The position numbers were made by a program, and so were the translations under genes. A stretch of 64,000 nucleotides of DNA. Origin: Mycobacterium paraterrae (GTDB taxonomy: Bacteria > Actinomycetota > Actinomycetes > Mycobacteriales > Mycobacteriaceae). The stretch is from assembly GCF_022430545.2 (NCBI RefSeq), contig NZ_CP092488.2, positions 496,001-560,000 on the forward strand, in the 5' to 3' direction. Below are positions 39,975 to 48,826 of this stretch, piece after piece. Within the stretch, counting starts at the first letter, position 1, and each line of letters starts with the position of its first letter. The notes below the pieces were generated by a model. The model saw only the letters and a program-made list of their open reading frames with translations. It ran no database searches and was not told the origin of the DNA.

Positions 39975-41471
39975 TCACCGACCCGCTGTGAAGATTCCTG
40001 GCGGGATATTCGGTTCGCGGGCCAATACCTCGGGCAAGACGTGGAGATGCAGCGCGTCGACGTCATCCATACGCTGCGCGGCATCCAGGAACCGTTGCTG
40101 CTCAATCGGACTCACGACACCGTCGGTGAGCAGCCGGAATTTCGCAATGTACTGCTCGCGGTCGAACGGGCGGGCCCCCAACGGATGCGCGTCGGCGACG
40201 GCCAGCTCGTCGGTGATCACGTCGCCGTTTCTCAGCGTCACCACCGCCCGGGCCCCGAATGCCTTCTCGGTCGGGTCGTCGGAGTGATAACGCCGGGTCC
40301 ACTCCGGATCTTCGACCGTTGCGACCTTGCGCCACAACGCAATCGTGTCAGGGTGGTGCGACCGCTCGTAGCTGTATGACCGCTCGTGATGCCACGCGCC
40401 GTCCTGTAGCGCCACCGCGAAGATGTAGGGCAGCGAGTGGTCGAGCGTTTCGCGCGACGCGTCCGGATCGAACTTCTGCGGGTCGCCGGAGCCCGTTCCG
40501 ATGACGTAGTGGGTGTGGTGACTGGTATGCAGCACGACGGATGCGATGTCGTCGACGTTGCCGATGCGTGATCGCAGCCGCCGGGCCAGATCAATGGGGG
40601 CCTGGCTCTGGTACTCGGCGGAATGCTCCTTGGTGTAGCTGTCCAGGATCGCGCGCTTTGGCTCGCCCGGGCCCGGCAACGGCACCCGGTAGGTGCGCTC
40701 GGGGCCCGACAACAGCCAGGCGATCACGCCGTCCTCGCCCTCCCAGATCGGCGCGGGTGAGCCCTCGCCGCGCATCGCCCTGTCGACCGCTTCGATCGCG
40801 ACCTTGGCAGCATGGGCGGGCGCGAACGCCTTCCAGCTGGAGATCGCCCCCTTGCGCGATTGACGGGTCGCGGTCGTCAGGTGCAGGGCCTGGCCGATCG
40901 CGTGATAAATGGTGTCGACGTCAAGCCGCAGCATGGCGCCCAGTCCGGCGGCGACCGACGGGCCGAGATGCGCGACGTGATCGATCTTGTGTTCATGCAG
41001 ACAGATTCCCTTGACCAGGCAGATCTGGACCTCGTAGGCCGTCGCCACGCCTCGGACGAGATCGTCACCGGGCACGTCGAGCTGCTGGGCGACCGCGACG
41101 AGCGGCGGAATGTTGTCACCGGGATGGGAGTAGTCGGCGGCGAGAAAAGTGTCGTGGTAGTCGAGTTCACGAACCGCGACGGCATTCGCCCAGGCGGCCC
41201 ATTCCGCGGAGTAGCAGCCGTCGACGCCGAACACCCGGGCACCGGAGCCGACGGGGCGGGCCATGGCCTGGCGGCGGGCGGTGGCGACGGGCCGCCGGAG
41301 CACCGCCGCCGCGCTGACCGCGGCGTTGTCGATGACGCGATTGACCACCATCGCCGCGGTGTCCGGTGGCACCGCTACCGGGTCCACCGCGACCTGGGCG
41401 ATCTTGTACGCCAGGTGCTCGCTGACCGGAAAGTCGTCGGCGCTGCGGCGCGTCCTGACTTCGTGGATCAG
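39975..41471 (-). CDS. prpD: 2-methylcitrate dehydratase PrpD, CTG start likely
   Basis: Dehydrates 2-methylcitrate in propionyl-CoA detoxification; MmgE/PrpD fold. About 498 residues. Family blocks: ELDYHDTFLAADYSHPGDNIPP, LHLTTATRQSRKGAISSWKAF (each known in PrpD), and EDGVIAWLLSGPE. The N-terminal HEVRTRRSADDFP begins the homology, and just before it the only plausible initiation codon after the doxX stop is CTG 41471, with AAGGAAG nine bases upstream. The frame remains open into doxX. The citrate synthase partner prpC, adjacent in M. tuberculosis as I recall, is not in this window. Confidence 0.88.
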   Translation of the reverse strand: MIHEVRTRRSADDFPVSEHLAYKIAQVAVDPVAVPPDTAAMVVNRVIDNAAVSAAAVLRRPVATARRQAMARPVGSGARVFGVDGCYSAEWAAWANAVAVRELDYHDTFLAADYSHPGDNIPPLVAVAQQLDVPGDDLVRGVATAYEVQICLVKGICLHEHKIDHVAHLGPSVAAGLGAMLRLDVDTIYHAIGQALHLTTATRQSRKGAISSWKAFAPAHAAKVAIEAVDRAMRGEGSPAPIWEGEDGVIAWLLSGPERTYRVPLPGPGEPKRAILDSYTKEHSAEYQSQAPIDLARRLRSRIGNVDDIASVVLHTSHHTHYVIGTGSGDPQKFDPDASRETLDHSLPYIFAVALQDGAWHHERSYSYERSHHPDTIALWRKVATVEDPEWTRRYHSDDPTEKAFGARAVVTLRNGDVITDELAVADAHPLGARPFDREQYIAKFRLLTDGVVSPIEQQRFLDAAQRMDDVDALHLHVLPEVLAREPNIPPGIFTAGR

Positions 41472-41472
41472 C

Positions 41473-41988
41473 TTATTGCGCTTCCTTGACCTGCGGCCGG
41501 TAGAACAGCGCCAGCTGCCCGAGCGCGCCACCGACGCCCAGCAGCAGCGAACCGAACAGCCCGTGCCAGCCCGGGTGGAACAGCTTCGGGCCGAAGATCT
41601 CGAAGTCGAGGCTGTAGGTGCCCGGGCCGGTGGTGGCGATGACGACCGCCGTGACGGCCAGGATCAGGTTGTACTCCCAGCCCTCTTTGACGATGAAGAA
41701 GCCGTTGTGGCGGTGCACGGTCCAGGCAGCGACGATCATCAGTGCCACGAACCCGGCCGCGGGGATCGGCGTGAGCAGGCCGGCGGCCAGTCCCAGGCCG
41801 GCGGCGACCTCGGTGCTGGCGGCGACGACAGCCTGGAAGGTGCCGTACTTCATCCCGATACTTTCGAACCAGCGCGCGGTCCCCGGAATCCGTCCCCCGC
41901 CGAAGAATTTGTTGAAGCCATGCGCGGCCAGCGTCAAGCCCAGGACTAGCCGCAGGATCAGCAATCCGACGTCATAGGCATCATTCAT
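41473..41988 (-). CDS. DoxX family membrane protein
   Basis: 171 residues with four hydrophobic helices and the DoxX signature GLTLAAHGFNKFFGGG (residues 15-30) plus STEVAAGLGLAAGLLTPIPA. DoxX proteins work in thiol/oxidative stress complexes. It lies one base before the proposed prpD start, so the two are in one operon. ATG 41988 chosen; TTG 41997 is an alternative. Confidence 0.88.
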   Translation of the reverse strand: MNDAYDVGLLILRLVLGLTLAAHGFNKFFGGGRIPGTARWFESIGMKYGTFQAVVAASTEVAAGLGLAAGLLTPIPAAGFVALMIVAAWTVHRHNGFFIVKEGWEYNLILAVTAVVIATTGPGTYSLDFEIFGPKLFHPGWHGLFGSLLLGVGGALGQLALFYRPQVKEAQ

Positions 41989-42070
41989 AGACGCCAACCT
42001 AGATCATCGGGTAGGCACGGGATAGGCAGAGGTATCCTGCCAGCCGCACCCGACACAAAAGGAGCGACCC

Positions 42071-42178
42071 ATCAAGACCGTGATCCTCGGAGCGGGCCAA
42101 CTCGGCCGTGCGCTGGGCCTGGCGTGCCGCAGCGGCGTCCGAAATCCCGTCCCCGGGCCGCGGTGCGGTCGATCCTGA
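42071..42178 (+). pseudogene. Remnant of a Rossmann-fold gene, 35 codons
   Basis: KTVILGAGQLGRALGLA is a clean first beta-strand and G-x-G-x2-G turn of an NAD(P)-binding protein, followed by unrelated residues and a stop. A ribosome site (GGAG) precedes it by six bases, but the first codon is ATC rather than ATG. Most likely the 5' end of a gene lost by deletion in front of ppdK; expression as a short leader peptide is the alternative. Confidence 0.5.
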
Positions 42179-42186
42179 TCCCCTTC

Positions 42187-43758
42187 ATGTCTCCACGGCC
42201 GGTAATTCTGCTGGACGGCGCCGCCTCGGCTTCGTCCGACATCCTGGGCCACAAGGGGCACGGCATCGACATGATGCGCCGCAACGGCCTGCCGGTCCCG
42301 CCCGCGTTCTGCATCACCACCGACGTCGGCGCCCGTTATAGGGCCGAACCCGCCGCGACCATCGACGACATCTGGGATGACGTTCTTGACGGAATCCGGA
42401 CTTTGGAGATGGCTACCTCGCGGACGTTCGGGCGTGGCCCTCTCCCGTTGCTGGTCAGCGTTCGCTCCGGAGCCGCGGTGTCGATGCCCGGGATGATGGA
42501 CACGCTGCTCGACCTCGGTTTCAGCGACGAGGTCGAAGAGGCACTGACTGCTGAAGCCTCGGCCGCCTTCGCCTCGGATTCCCGGCGACGCTTTGCCGAG
42601 TCGTTCGCGAGAATCGTGAGCGGTCCCGCGCCCGACGATCCGCTCGAGCAATTGCGCGCCGCGATCGAAGCGGTATTCGCGTCGTGGGATTCTCCGCGAG
42701 CGGCTGCCTACCGGGCTCACCACGGTGTGGGCGCTCAGGGCGGCACCGCAGTGGTTGTGCAGGCGATGGTCTTCGGCAATCTGGGCAGCGAATCGGGTGC
42801 GGGTGTGATCTTTTCGCGTAACCCGATGACCGGTGCCAACGAAGAGTTCGGTGAGTGGCTGCCCGGCGGCCAGGGCGACGACGTGGTGTCCGGCACGGTC
42901 GACGTCGAGCCGATCGCCTTGCTGCGCGAAAAGCTACCCGGGGTGTACGACGAGCTCGTCAGCGCCGCAAGATCATTGGAGCGACTGACCGCGGACGTCC
43001 AAGAGATCGAGTTCACCATTCAAGACGGCACGCTGTGGCTGCTGCAGACGCGCGCGGCGAAGCGGTCCGCGCAGGCCGCGGTGCGGTTGGCGCTGCAGCT
43101 GTTGAATGACGGCTTGATCGACCAGGCGGAGACGCTCCGACGGGTGCCTCCCGCGCATGTCGAGGCGTTGCTGCGGCCCTCACTGCAGCCCGAAACCCGT
43201 TTCACCGCTCGACTTTTGGCCACCGGACTGGCGGCCGGCCCAGGCGTCGCGTCGGGGCGGGCCTACACCGACGTGGATGCGGCCATCGACGCGGCCGACC
43301 GCGGCGAAGACGTGATCCTGGTTCGCCACCACACCAGTCCCGACGATATCCACGGGATGCTCGTCGCACGCGGAGTTGTCACCGAGACCGGCGGAGCGAC
43401 CAGCCACGCCGCTGTGGTGAGCCGAGAACTGGGCCGCGCGGCGGTGGTCGGTTGTGGAAGCGGTGTCACCGAGTCGCTGGCCGGCAAGCTGGTCACCGTC
43501 GATGGCAATACCGGCGAAGTGCGGGAGGGAAGCCTCGAATTGTCGGCGTGGTCCGAGGACAACAGCCCCGAGCTTCGCGAGTTGGCCGATGTGGCACGGC
43601 AAGTCAGCCCGCTGCGGGCGCATCCTCGCGGCGACTATCCGCGACTCGATCGTCACTCCGAGATCGCGGTGCGTGAAGCGATGGCCCGTGGCCACAGCGA
43701 CGTCGTTTGCGACCGGCCACTACTGGCCATGCTTGAGGCCATTCGGGTCTCGTCATGA
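42187..43758 (+). CDS. ppdK: Pyruvate phosphate dikinase, two-domain form
   Basis: 523 residues. N-terminal PEP/pyruvate-dikinase ATP-grasp domain (ILLDGAASASSDILGHKGHG, LVSVRSGAAVSMPGMMDTLL and SRNPMTGANEEFGEWLPGGQ) followed by the swivelling domain with the phosphorylated His407 in GGATSHAAVVSR. The PEP/pyruvate-binding TIM barrel that full PPDK (about 870 residues) carries is absent, as in the M. tuberculosis homologue of about 490 residues. ATG 42187 is the first start with homology. Coupled by ATGA to the next gene, which may complete its function. Confidence 0.9.
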   Translation: MSPRPVILLDGAASASSDILGHKGHGIDMMRRNGLPVPPAFCITTDVGARYRAEPAATIDDIWDDVLDGIRTLEMATSRTFGRGPLPLLVSVRSGAAVSMPGMMDTLLDLGFSDEVEEALTAEASAAFASDSRRRFAESFARIVSGPAPDDPLEQLRAAIEAVFASWDSPRAAAYRAHHGVGAQGGTAVVVQAMVFGNLGSESGAGVIFSRNPMTGANEEFGEWLPGGQGDDVVSGTVDVEPIALLREKLPGVYDELVSAARSLERLTADVQEIEFTIQDGTLWLLQTRAAKRSAQAAVRLALQLLNDGLIDQAETLRRVPPAHVEALLRPSLQPETRFTARLLATGLAAGPGVASGRAYTDVDAAIDAADRGEDVILVRHHTSPDDIHGMLVARGVVTETGGATSHAAVVSRELGRAAVVGCGSGVTESLAGKLVTVDGNTGEVREGSLELSAWSEDNSPELRELADVARQVSPLRAHPRGDYPRLDRHSEIAVREAMARGHSDVVCDRPLLAMLEAIRVSS

Positions 43759-44324
43759 TCGCCGCCGGCGAATTGTCTGTGCTGCAGTCGGTTCGGTTGA
43801 AGGGCCGGGTCGCCCGCGGCGAGCTGGACTCGCAACTCGTCGACAATCTGGTTGCCTCCGGGCTGCTGATCGACGGGGCGATGGTGCGGCTGAGCCCCGA
43901 GGGCCGTGCGCGGCTCAACGAACTTTTGGCCGACGAGCGATCGTCGATCGATGCTGATGCCGTCGCGGCTGTGTACGACGAATTCCGGTCGGTAAACGCC
44001 GAATTCAAAGCGCTGGTCACCGATTGGCAAGTCAGATACGGGCAACCCAACGATCACGACGACCCCGACTACGATGCCGCAGTGCTGGCGCGGCTCGACG
44101 ATGTGCATCGACGGGTGATTCCCCTGGTGGACGCCTTGTCCGCGGAACTGCCTCGGCTGGGTAGTTACTCGGCGAGACTCGCCGCAGCGCTGGACCGGGT
44201 GCATGCCGGCGACACGCAGTGGCTGTCCCGTCCTCTGATCGACTCCTACCACACCGTGTGGTTCGAGTTGCACGAGGAGTTGATCCTCGCGGCGGGTAAG
44301 ACGCGCGAAGCCCAAGACGGATAG
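43755..44324 (+). CDS. Rv1126c-like protein coupled to ppdK
   Basis: 189 residues. N-terminal part looks like a small winged-helix (VLQSVRLKGRVARGELDSQLVDNLVASGLLIDG in short pieces: VLQSVRLKGRVARGELD, LVDNLVASGLL), followed by an alpha-helical region with HRRVIPLVDALSAELPRLGSY. No catalytic motif seen. Start overlaps the ppdK stop (ATGA), a link that, as I recall, is also present in M. tuberculosis, so it is a dedicated partner or regulator of the shortened PPDK. Confidence 0.85.
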   Translation: MIAAGELSVLQSVRLKGRVARGELDSQLVDNLVASGLLIDGAMVRLSPEGRARLNELLADERSSIDADAVAAVYDEFRSVNAEFKALVTDWQVRYGQPNDHDDPDYDAAVLARLDDVHRRVIPLVDALSAELPRLGSYSARLAAALDRVHAGDTQWLSRPLIDSYHTVWFELHEELILAAGKTREAQDG

Positions 44325-44328
44325 CCGA

Positions 44329-45561
44329 TTACAGCTCGGAGTCGAGCCGGGCCATGTACTCGTCGATGTCGGGAATTGCCGACTCCGCTGCGTGTACGGT
44401 GACGGTCACGGTGTCGCCGATGCCCCAGACGCCGTGCACCAGGCCCATGGCCGGCGAGAGCGCCAGGTGTACCGCTGTCAGCAGCACCGGTGCGTCACCG
44501 AATGTCAGGTCAGCTCGACCACGGTGAAGGCTCGATACGACGGTGTGTCCGGCAACGTACGACGGCTGAGCTTCGGGATCGAACAAGCTGATGCCCCAGC
44601 GCAGCAGCGGAGCCGGGGTCGCCGCGAAGGCGCGGTCCGCCGCCCGGACCGCCACGTGCTCCGAACGGCGACGGGCATTCCTCAGGTCCGCGGCAATTTT
44701 TTCCAGCCGAGCCTCCCGGCTCAGGCCCGGATACAACCCGACAGTCACATTTGCGAAGTGGTTATGAGCATGAGGCACACCGGGTTTGGCCATCGTCACT
44801 TCGGCGGCCAACGATTCAGCCTCGTCGCACAGATGGCTCGACAACGCACCGGAGATTGCGGAAAGGGTCGCGACGGTCGCCGTCCGATCCCCAAGTTGCG
44901 CGCGGTGCCGAATCAGTGTGCGCGCGAACCGCTCCCCCGCTGGATGGACATTGGTAGACACCGCCGGACGCGGTCCGATCGCCGACGGCAGCAGCCCGGC
45001 GTTGGTTTCCTTGACGCGTCGGCGATGAGCCCGAGTGGCCTCGAGCGCCCGCCAGGGCAGGAAACCTGTCGACTCGTTCGACACGTCGGCGACGGGGGTG
45101 TTCCGTCCGAACAACCACGCGCACATTGCCAAGGCTCGCGGACCGTCGCAGAGCGCATGGGCGAATTGCATGACGGCGACCGTGCTCCGGCCGACGGTCC
45201 CCGGAACGCTGCGCACTGGACCGAAAAGGTGCATGCGCCAGGGCATTCGGCGACAGTCGAGCTCTTCGCCGACAAGTTTCGTGGCTTCGCGCAAACAACC
45301 GTCCCACGTGTCTTCGTCGTGTCTGACGATCCGGTCGGTATCGACGGTGGTGGTGACCCAGCGTGGGTAGGTCAGCGGTGACCCGTCCTCGACACGAATT
45401 GTCAACGCTGGGCAATTCCGCGCGCGTGCGACGAACTCGTCGATGGCCCGCTCGAGATTGGTTGGGAGGCCGTCGAATGCGTATAGCAGTAGGAAGCCAT
45501 TGGGAATCTTTGCCGACATCCAGTAGAACTGCGCATCGATCGCAGCCATCGGGGTCGACAT
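44329..45561 (-). CDS. WS/DGAT-like acyltransferase family protein (Rv1125-like)
   Basis: 410 residues. Carries the H-x3-D-G motif HALCDG (about residue 138) of the condensation/WS-DGAT superfamily and a TVGLYPGLSREARLEKIAADL block. Length and motif fit an acyl-CoA dependent acyltransferase for wax ester, triglyceride or a related lipid, but the usual PLW and NDVVLA motifs are not clear, so the activity is an inference. ATG 45561. Confidence 0.8.
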   Translation of the reverse strand: MSTPMAAIDAQFYWMSAKIPNGFLLLYAFDGLPTNLERAIDEFVARARNCPALTIRVEDGSPLTYPRWVTTTVDTDRIVRHDEDTWDGCLREATKLVGEELDCRRMPWRMHLFGPVRSVPGTVGRSTVAVMQFAHALCDGPRALAMCAWLFGRNTPVADVSNESTGFLPWRALEATRAHRRRVKETNAGLLPSAIGPRPAVSTNVHPAGERFARTLIRHRAQLGDRTATVATLSAISGALSSHLCDEAESLAAEVTMAKPGVPHAHNHFANVTVGLYPGLSREARLEKIAADLRNARRRSEHVAVRAADRAFAATPAPLLRWGISLFDPEAQPSYVAGHTVVSSLHRGRADLTFGDAPVLLTAVHLALSPAMGLVHGVWGIGDTVTVTVHAAESAIPDIDEYMARLDSEL

Positions 45562-45653
45562 GTCCGCATCCTATTGATCCACAGTCCGGCTTTTACCCAC
45601 AGCTGTCGTTCCGCCCGTCGGAGCTTGTCGCCTCCCGCCGTTAGAATTCGAAC

Positions 45654-47015
45654 ATGCGTGCGAGTAGTCGTGAGGATGTCGTCGAGGGTCTCGACGCGCT
45701 GCGCGCTGTCATGAAACGCACCCTGGACCTCGGCTTCGACGCGTTGACCACCCCGGAGCGGCTCAACGTCCTGGAAAGCTTCGAAGTGTTCCGCCGGCAG
45801 CTGCCCGCGGTCGAGCACGAGCTGATCAACGAGCTGGGCCACGAAGACCCGGCGGTGCTGGGTGGGAAACTACCCGCGGTGCTGGCCGACCGGCTCCGGA
45901 TTTCGCGGGCGGAGGCGTCACGCCGGATCCACGAAGCCGCCGATCTGGGCGAGCGCCGCGCACTCAACGGGGAACCGTTGCCGCCTGTGTTGCCCGCGAC
46001 CGCTGCCGCCCAACGCGCCGGGGAGCTGGGCGCCGGCCATGTCGCGGTGATCCGCTCGTTTTGGCAGCGCATCCCCGACTTCGTCGATGTCGGCACCCGC
46101 GCACGCGCCGAACAAGAACTCGCCCAGCGCGCCACCGAACACCGCCCCGACGAACTGGCCAAACTCGCCGACCGGCTGATGGACTGCCTCAACCCCGACG
46201 GCGACTTCACCGACATCGACCGCGCCACACGCCGCGGCATCACGATCGGTCGCCAGGACATCGACGGCATGAGCAAGATCAGTGGCTATTTGACCCCGGA
46301 GGCGCGGGCCACCTGGGATGCGGTGTTCGCCAAACTCGCCGCACCCGGCATGTGCAACCCCAACGACGCTGAGCCCTGCATCTCCGGTACCCCGTCGCAG
46401 GACGCGATCCAGGGCGACACCCGCGGCGCCCACCAACGCACCCACGACGCCCTGCTCACCGCCGGACGCGCCCTACTAGCCTCCGGCGACCTCGGCCAAC
46501 ACAACGGGCTACCCACCAGCATCATCGTCACCACCACACTGCAAGAACTCGAAGCCGGCGCCGGGCGGGGTTTGACCGCCGGCGGCACCCTGCTACCCAT
46601 GTCCGATGTCATCCGGCTGGCCCAACACGCCCACCACTACCTGGCCATCTTCGAGCGCGGCAAAGCGTTAGCGCTCTATCACACCAAACGCCTCGCCACA
46701 CCCGCCCAACGGCTCGTCCTGATCGCCAGAGATCGCGGCTGCACCTTCCCCAGCTGCGACGTCTCGGGCTACCACTGCCAGGTCCACCACGACAACCCCT
46801 ACCGCACCCACCCCATCAGCGACGTCAACCACATGACCCTGACCTGCCACCCCAACCACGCCCTCACCGAACAAGGCTGGACCACCCGCAAAAACAGTCG
46901 CGGCCACACCGAATGGATCCCACCCCCACACCTCGACCGCGGCCAACCCCGCACCAACACCTACCACCACCCCGAGAAGCTCCTCCAAGATGGCGACGAC
47001 GACGAAGCCGCCTAA
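45654..47015 (+). CDS. HNH endonuclease with DUF222 domain (13E12 repeat family)
   Basis: 453 residues. N-terminal helical DUF222 (residues 1-300) and C-terminal HNH domain CTFPSCDVSGYHCQVHHDNP ... NHMTLTCHPNHALTEQGW (about residues 360-415), with the Cys and His residues for the zinc and catalytic site. Homologous to the REP13E12 family proteins such as Rv1128c. These genes are multicopy in mycobacteria and considered mobile; this copy is complete. Codon use in the 3' half is extremely rich in ACC/CCC/CAC codons. Confidence 0.93.
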   Translation: MRASSREDVVEGLDALRAVMKRTLDLGFDALTTPERLNVLESFEVFRRQLPAVEHELINELGHEDPAVLGGKLPAVLADRLRISRAEASRRIHEAADLGERRALNGEPLPPVLPATAAAQRAGELGAGHVAVIRSFWQRIPDFVDVGTRARAEQELAQRATEHRPDELAKLADRLMDCLNPDGDFTDIDRATRRGITIGRQDIDGMSKISGYLTPEARATWDAVFAKLAAPGMCNPNDAEPCISGTPSQDAIQGDTRGAHQRTHDALLTAGRALLASGDLGQHNGLPTSIIVTTTLQELEAGAGRGLTAGGTLLPMSDVIRLAQHAHHYLAIFERGKALALYHTKRLATPAQRLVLIARDRGCTFPSCDVSGYHCQVHHDNPYRTHPISDVNHMTLTCHPNHALTEQGWTTRKNSRGHTEWIPPPHLDRGQPRTNTYHHPEKLLQDGDDDEAA

Positions 47016-47362
47016 CTATGCGCGCCGGGGCAGTACACGCTGATGGCGTCGAGCAAGAATGGCCGGACCTGTGGACCGCTCAGACCCTGATTTTCCAACT
47101 TGGCGGCGAGCTGCAACATGGCGCTGCTGAACGGGCTCGGCATCGCGCCGAAGTGAAGAGTGAAGATCCCGGAACGGGACAGGTTGTCGTCGTCGCACCG
47201 TTCATGCGCCAGGGCGATCAACTGATCCGGGGGGCCCGCGGTGATGCCATCCTTTGCCAGCAACTTCAAGAACTCGTCGTCGGCCGGGTCGGCGTGAGCA
47301 ACGGCGCCCGACATGAACACCGCCGCGGCGACGACGAGCCACGCGCACGAGTTCAAAGCCAT
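47012..47362 (-). CDS. DUF732 secreted protein
   Basis: 116 residues. Sec signal peptide MALNSCAWLVVAAAVFMSGA ending at AHA-DP, then a small helical domain with two conserved Cys (HERCDDDN and VYCPGAH) that form the disulfide of the DUF732 family. ATG 47362 chosen over GTG 47377 because it gives a compact signal. Stop overlaps the HNH gene by 4 bp. Confidence 0.9.
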   Translation of the reverse strand: MALNSCAWLVVAAAVFMSGAVAHADPADDEFLKLLAKDGITAGPPDQLIALAHERCDDDNLSRSGIFTLHFGAMPSPFSSAMLQLAAKLENQGLSGPQVRPFLLDAISVYCPGAHS

Positions 47363-47408
47363 GGCTAAGCGTGACACCCATCACGGCGAAGCGCGACTCG
47401 AATCGGTC

Positions 47409-48314
47409 TCAGCGGGCTGAGCCGATGAAGCCGAGTACCAGTTCGGCAACCCTGTCCGGCTCCTCGAGCTGTAAGAAGTGACCGGCATTGTCGACGACGG
47501 CCACGTCGCTGTCGTCGGGCAGCGCCTTGGCGGTCCAGCGCGCGAATTCCGACGTCACGCATCCATCGTCACGTCCGTGCAGGTAGAGAATCGGCAGCCG
47601 GGGCGGCGTGGTCCAGTACCGGTGCAGGTCCCGGTACGGCGCGGGTGGCCGCGTGTTGCGGATCGCCGACCGGTAGGGACCGAGCGCGGCGCGCCAACCT
47701 TCCGGCGTGCCGATCGCCGCGTCGACATGGCGCAGGTCAGCCTTGGCGTCGTAATTCGGCGACCACTGCTTCCACAGTCGCGGTAGCACCCATGATGCGG
47801 AATGCTCTGGCAGCCAAGGCAATTGGAAATACATGATGTACCAGCTTCGCAGCATCTGTGGCGGAATCTGAGCCAACAGCCGACCGCCTTGGCGAACGCC
47901 CCCGCCCTTGAAGGCCGCTGCGGGCGGAACCGACATGATCACCGCCTTGGCGAAAGGGCTGTCGGGAATGGCGGCCAAGCCGTTGGCGGCCATCGCTCCC
48001 CAGTCGTGGCCGATCACCACGTCGTGCTCGGTGCCGCCGATGGCAGCGCGGATCTGCAGCGCGTCGTCCATCAGCGCACCAATGTGGTAGCTGCCGTCGG
48101 ACGGAATCGACGACGGCGCGTAACCACGCATGAACGGAGCCACCACCCGCCAGCCTGACTCGGCCAAATGCGGCGCGACCTTACGCCAGCCGTAGGCGGT
48201 GTCGGGAAAACCGTACAGGCACAACGCAAGTGGGCCGTCGAGCGGACCCCACGTCAGGGCCTTTAACTCCACGGCGGAAGCTTTGACGTCGATCCAACGG
48301 TGTTTGATCATCAC
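47409..48314 (-). CDS. Alpha/beta hydrolase, epoxide hydrolase-like
   Basis: 301 residues. Nucleophile elbow GHDWGA (Asp, about residue 103) as in epoxide hydrolases and dehalogenases, oxyanion loop YGFPDTAYGWRKV (Tyr replaces the usual His of HGFP), acid loop LHGRDDGCV and the final His in NAGHFLQLEEPD. Substrate unknown. It is not close to EphA, which lies near this place in M. tuberculosis. Confidence 0.88.
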   Translation of the reverse strand: MMIKHRWIDVKASAVELKALTWGPLDGPLALCLYGFPDTAYGWRKVAPHLAESGWRVVAPFMRGYAPSSIPSDGSYHIGALMDDALQIRAAIGGTEHDVVIGHDWGAMAANGLAAIPDSPFAKAVIMSVPPAAAFKGGGVRQGGRLLAQIPPQMLRSWYIMYFQLPWLPEHSASWVLPRLWKQWSPNYDAKADLRHVDAAIGTPEGWRAALGPYRSAIRNTRPPAPYRDLHRYWTTPPRLPILYLHGRDDGCVTSEFARWTAKALPDDSDVAVVDNAGHFLQLEEPDRVAELVLGFIGSAR

Positions 48315-48334
48315 CGAATCCTTCGCATGGGCGA

Positions 48335-48826
48335 TCAGTAGTGGTCGAAGTCGGAGATCAGCCAGCGTGCGCCGATTTTTTCGAGCGTTACCTTCGCGCT
48401 GGAACCGATCACCGTCGGCGCTGTGTCGCCGGACTTGAAGCTTTGCGACACGAACACCAGCACCACCGCGTGATCCGGGGTCACCGTCTCCGGCGCCGCC
48501 CCCGGAGTCGTAGCGGTCGCCACGATGCGCTGCTGTTTGGCGCGCGGAACGAGGTCTTGCTGCGTCCGCTTCGTGTAGGTGTCCAGGAAGCCGCCGGTCA
48601 GCTTCTCCTGTGTAGCCGCCACGTCATGGTCAATCGTGTCGTATCGGAACGTCAGGATCGCACTTGTGGATTCCTTTGCGGCCGAAACGGATTCACGACG
48701 AGCAAGGTCGAGGGCGCGCAGCGAGGAGGCTTGCCAGTTCAGTAGGCCGGCAGCAATCGCAAGCAACAACACGAGCGTCGGCAGGAGACCGTAGGCGAGA
48801 ACGCGTGACCAGTTGACCGATTTCAT
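48335..48826 (-). CDS. Mce-associated membrane protein
   Basis: 163 residues. One N-terminal membrane helix (VLAYGLLPTLVLLLAIAAGLL, residues 9-29), a coiled region (ARRESVSAAKESTSAI) and an NTF2-like domain ending KIGARWLISDFDHY. This is the architecture of Mce-associated (Mas/Mam) proteins that stabilise Mce lipid importers. Its start overlaps the previous gene by ATGA; no mce genes are nearby. Confidence 0.88.
   Translation of the reverse strand: MKSVNWSRVLAYGLLPTLVLLLAIAAGLLNWQASSLRALDLARRESVSAAKESTSAILTFRYDTIDHDVAATQEKLTGGFLDTYTKRTQQDLVPRAKQQRIVATATTPGAAPETVTPDHAVVLVFVSQSFKSGDTAPTVIGSSAKVTLEKIGARWLISDFDHY

Noticed and set aside
45654..47015. 13E12-type HNH gene considered as part of an active mobile element
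   Set aside because: I saw no flanking direct repeats, inverted ends or integrase; the neighbours are in conserved order.
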